Positions 5,853-7,339 of a stretch of 7,339 bases of DNA are shown here, in pieces. Each line of letters begins with the position of its first letter. The stretch's first letter is position 1. Origin of the DNA: Alphaproteobacteria bacterium (GTDB lineage Bacteria; Pseudomonadota; Alphaproteobacteria; Sphingomonadales; Emcibacteraceae); NCBI GenBank assembly GCA_013152615.1, contig JAADGA010000068.1, forward strand, positions 1 through 7,339, written 5' to 3'. A model generated the notes under the pieces. The model was not told the origin of the DNA and ran no database searches. It worked only from the letters and a program-made list of their open reading frames with translations. The position numbers were made by a program, and so were the translations under genes.

Positions 5853-7019
5853 TTAATCCGGATTTTTAATTAGTGTTAACAGCCGGCCCAGAAAGGCGTC
5901 ACATTGCGCCAGTTGTGACACGTCAATATATTCGTCGGGCCGGTGGGCCTGCAGGATGCTGCCGGGGCCGCAGACCACGGTTGGTACCCCGCCGGTTGTC
6001 TGAAATATCCCGGCCTCGGTACCATAAGAGACCACAGCCACGTCATTCTGGTTGGCCAGCGCCAGAACCAGCGTTTCCACCGACGCGCCGCTTTCCGGCA
6101 ACAGCGACGGCACATGCACCAATATCTCCGTTTCCACCCGGCCATATCCCGGTGCCCGTGCCTGCATGGCGGGGACAATATCATCCGCCACATACCGGTC
6201 GAACCGGGTGAGTATCTCATCCTGCCCGGCCCCCGGAAGCGGCCTGACATCCCATTCAAATTCACAGTAGGACGGCGTAATATTTGAGGCAATTCCGCCC
6301 TTGATCCGACCGACATGAACGGTGGTATAGGGCGGATCAAAACCGTTAATCGCCGGGGTTCGATCCCGCATTTCCCGGGCCAGTCCGCTCAAAAAACTGA
6401 TCATATCCGCCGCATACATCACCGCATTAACCCCGCGATCGGTACTGGAATGAGCCTCAAGACCATAAACGCGGGTCAACAGATGAAAAATGCCCTTGTG
6501 GGAATTGACCACCTTCATGCCGGTTGGCTCGCCAACAATACAGGCCCGGGGTTTTATCGCCATCGCCTGAATATGCTCAATCAGGCTGATCACCCCGGTG
6601 CATCCGGTTTCCTCATCATAGGAAAAGGCCAGATGCAGCGGTTCGGTCAAATCAGCACGGGCAAACGCCGGTACCGCCGCCAGCACGCAGGCAACAAAAC
6701 CCTTCATATCCGCAGTGCCCCGGCCATAAAGCCTGTCGCCGCATTGGTGCATATCAAACGGATCATGGGACCAGTCCTGTCCCGTTACCGGCACGACATC
6801 GGTATGACCGGACAGGATGATACCCGGCCTGTCCACCGGGCCAATGGTTGCCAGCAGATTGGCCTTGGTCCGGTCGGCATTATATATCACCTCTGGCGAA
6901 ATATTATATTGCCTCAGATAATCCACCAGAAATTCTATCAGTGCCAGATTGGATTTCCAACTGGTGGTATCATAGGAAACCAGCTTTTTCAGCAGCTCGA
7001 TGGTGGCATATTCTTTCAT
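5853..7019 (-). CDS. argE: Acetylornithine deacetylase
   Basis: A 388-residue M20-family metallohydrolase that closely fits the alphaproteobacterial ArgE pattern; it deacetylates N-acetylornithine to ornithine and acetate in the cytosol. The opening LLKKLVSYDTTSWKSN (9-24) is typical. The two-metal site is intact: H72 in GHTDVVP, bridging D104 in GRGTADMKG, catalytic E136 and ligand E137 in YDEETG, E164 in GEPT, and H359 in LQAHRPDEY. The inserted dimerisation domain spans about 178-290 and contains GLEAHSS (186-192). The ATG at 7019 has GAG about 6 nt upstream and a perfect TATAAT further up. Its product sits between those of the argD and argF reactions, although argE is on the opposite strand with a nitroreductase behind it. 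DapE or another M20 deacylase is the alternative, but the overall motif pattern fits ArgE better. Confidence 0.94.
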   Translation of the reverse strand: MKEYATIELLKKLVSYDTTSWKSNLALIEFLVDYLRQYNISPEVIYNADRTKANLLATIGPVDRPGIILSGHTDVVPVTGQDWSHDPFDMHQCGDRLYGRGTADMKGFVACVLAAVPAFARADLTEPLHLAFSYDEETGCTGVISLIEHIQAMAIKPRACIVGEPTGMKVVNSHKGIFHLLTRVYGLEAHSSTDRGVNAVMYAADMISFLSGLAREMRDRTPAINGFDPPYTTVHVGRIKGGIASNITPSYCEFEWDVRPLPGAGQDEILTRFDRYVADDIVPAMQARAPGYGRVETEILVHVPSLLPESGASVETLVLALANQNDVAVVSYGTEAGIFQTTGGVPTVVCGPGSILQAHRPDEYIDVSQLAQCDAFLGRLLTLIKNPD

Positions 7020-7056
7020 TTACGGCTCTATGACTTTTGCGCTATAGTTTGCGATA

Positions 7057-7069
7057 TTAATTATATTAA
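7057..7069. promoter_or_regulatory. Short dyad overlapping the argE -10 in the divergent argE/HTH gap
   Basis: The 86-bp gap 7020-7105 separates argE from the divergent small gene. A perfect TATAAT on the minus strand (plus 7060-7065) is a good -10 for argE, predicting a start near 7053 and a leader of about 33 nt; no convincing -35 lies 16-18 bp upstream. TTAAT-TAT-ATTAA (7057-7069) is an inverted repeat lying over that -10, as an operator would. A weak TTGCGA/TATACA pair (7049-7054, 7073-7078) could serve the plus-strand gene. The region is very AT-rich, so the dyad may be chance. Confidence 0.35.
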
Positions 7070-7105
7070 AGATATACAGCAGAAAAAGGAAACGGGGAAA
7101 ATAAA

Positions 7106-7339
7106 ATGACATTTAATCCTTTAAAACAGCGAAAATACGGCTCGACCAAAGCCGTTGTCAGTGAATTGTTCCGCCAGGCGGGCGGTATCCCGAAAGTGAT
7201 GGCTATACTGGATATCGGCCGCACCCGGGCCTATGATTTTACTGATCCCAACGGCGATGCCAGCCTGTCACTGGAACGGGCGGAAAAACTGGTCCGGCAA
7301 ACCGGGGCCACGGTAATTTCAGAACATTTCGCTTTTTTA
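7106..7339 (+). CDS. Small putative HTH-type protein, 3' truncated by the window edge
   Basis: An open frame of 78 codons runs from the ATG at 7106 to the right edge without a stop, so the gene is incomplete. AGGAAACGGGG lies just upstream as a purine-rich ribosome site. The protein begins MTFNPLKQRKYGSTKAVVSE; residues 14-70 look helical, and GGIPKVMAILDIGRTRAYDF (26-45) followed by SLSLERAEKLVRQTGA (53-68) resembles the helix-turn-helix of phage CII/Cro-like regulators, with a conserved-looking tail ISEHFAFL. I do not recognise a named family with certainty. It could be a small DNA-binding regulator of chromosomal or phage origin; base composition is like its neighbours and no phage gene is visible. 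It is divergent from argE, and an AT-rich dyad lies between them. Confidence 0.7.
   Translation, partial: MTFNPLKQRKYGSTKAVVSELFRQAGGIPKVMAILDIGRTRAYDFTDPNGDASLSLERAEKLVRQTGATVISEHFAFL

Noticed and set aside
6315..7109. Plus-strand open frame of 264 codons
   Set aside because: It is antisense to argE, whose metal-binding residues are all present, and its own translation shows no recognisable domain.
1..7339. Mobile element, CRISPR array, tRNA, rRNA, defence or toxin-antitoxin system
   Set aside because: No terminal repeats, transposase or integrase motifs, regular spaced repeats, or RNA-gene signatures were seen. Genes are recognisable housekeeping or metabolic families with uniform composition.

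Overview
The window is ordinary dense chromosomal DNA from an alphaproteobacterium. The strongest marker is a complete GcrA-type cell-cycle regulator, a family essentially confined to that class. The ArgE, ArgD and ArgF sequences have the usual bacterial form, GC content is moderate to high in genes and the short intergenic gaps are AT-rich. I cannot name the genus from sequence alone. No mobile element, CRISPR array, tRNA or rRNA was seen.

Layout from left to right. (1) A minus-strand exported amidohydrolase whose 3' part lies beyond the left edge (1-923). (2) A divergently transcribed RidA/YjgF-family protein with a predicted twin-arginine signal peptide (1047-1607), so the two genes around the AT-rich gap at 924-1046 both appear to encode exported proteins. 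(3) gcrA on the minus strand (1612-2055), convergent with the RidA gene and separated from it by 4 bp. (4) A plus-strand run of ABC-2 permease, argD and argF (2196-5260); argD and argF overlap by 4 bp. (5) A minus-strand pair, argE (7019-5853) and a YdjA-like nitroreductase (5848-5276), separated by 4 bp and converging on argF. (6) The start of a plus-strand gene for a small, probably HTH-like protein (7106 to the right edge), divergent from argE.

The metabolic core is arginine biosynthesis. ArgD makes N-acetylornithine, ArgE deacetylates it to ornithine, and ArgF carbamoylates ornithine to citrulline. These three consecutive steps are encoded within 4 kb, in two convergent units. The presence of ArgE points to the linear (deacetylase) route, although an ArgJ elsewhere cannot be excluded. 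The ABC permease has no ATPase partner in the window.

Points worth a second look are the exported RidA-like protein next to an exported amidohydrolase, three GANTC (CcrM-type) sites within 31 bp close to gcrA, the orphan permease ahead of argDF, and a nitroreductase with an altered N-terminal FMN motif. I do not see convincing evidence of a wholly new multi-gene system.
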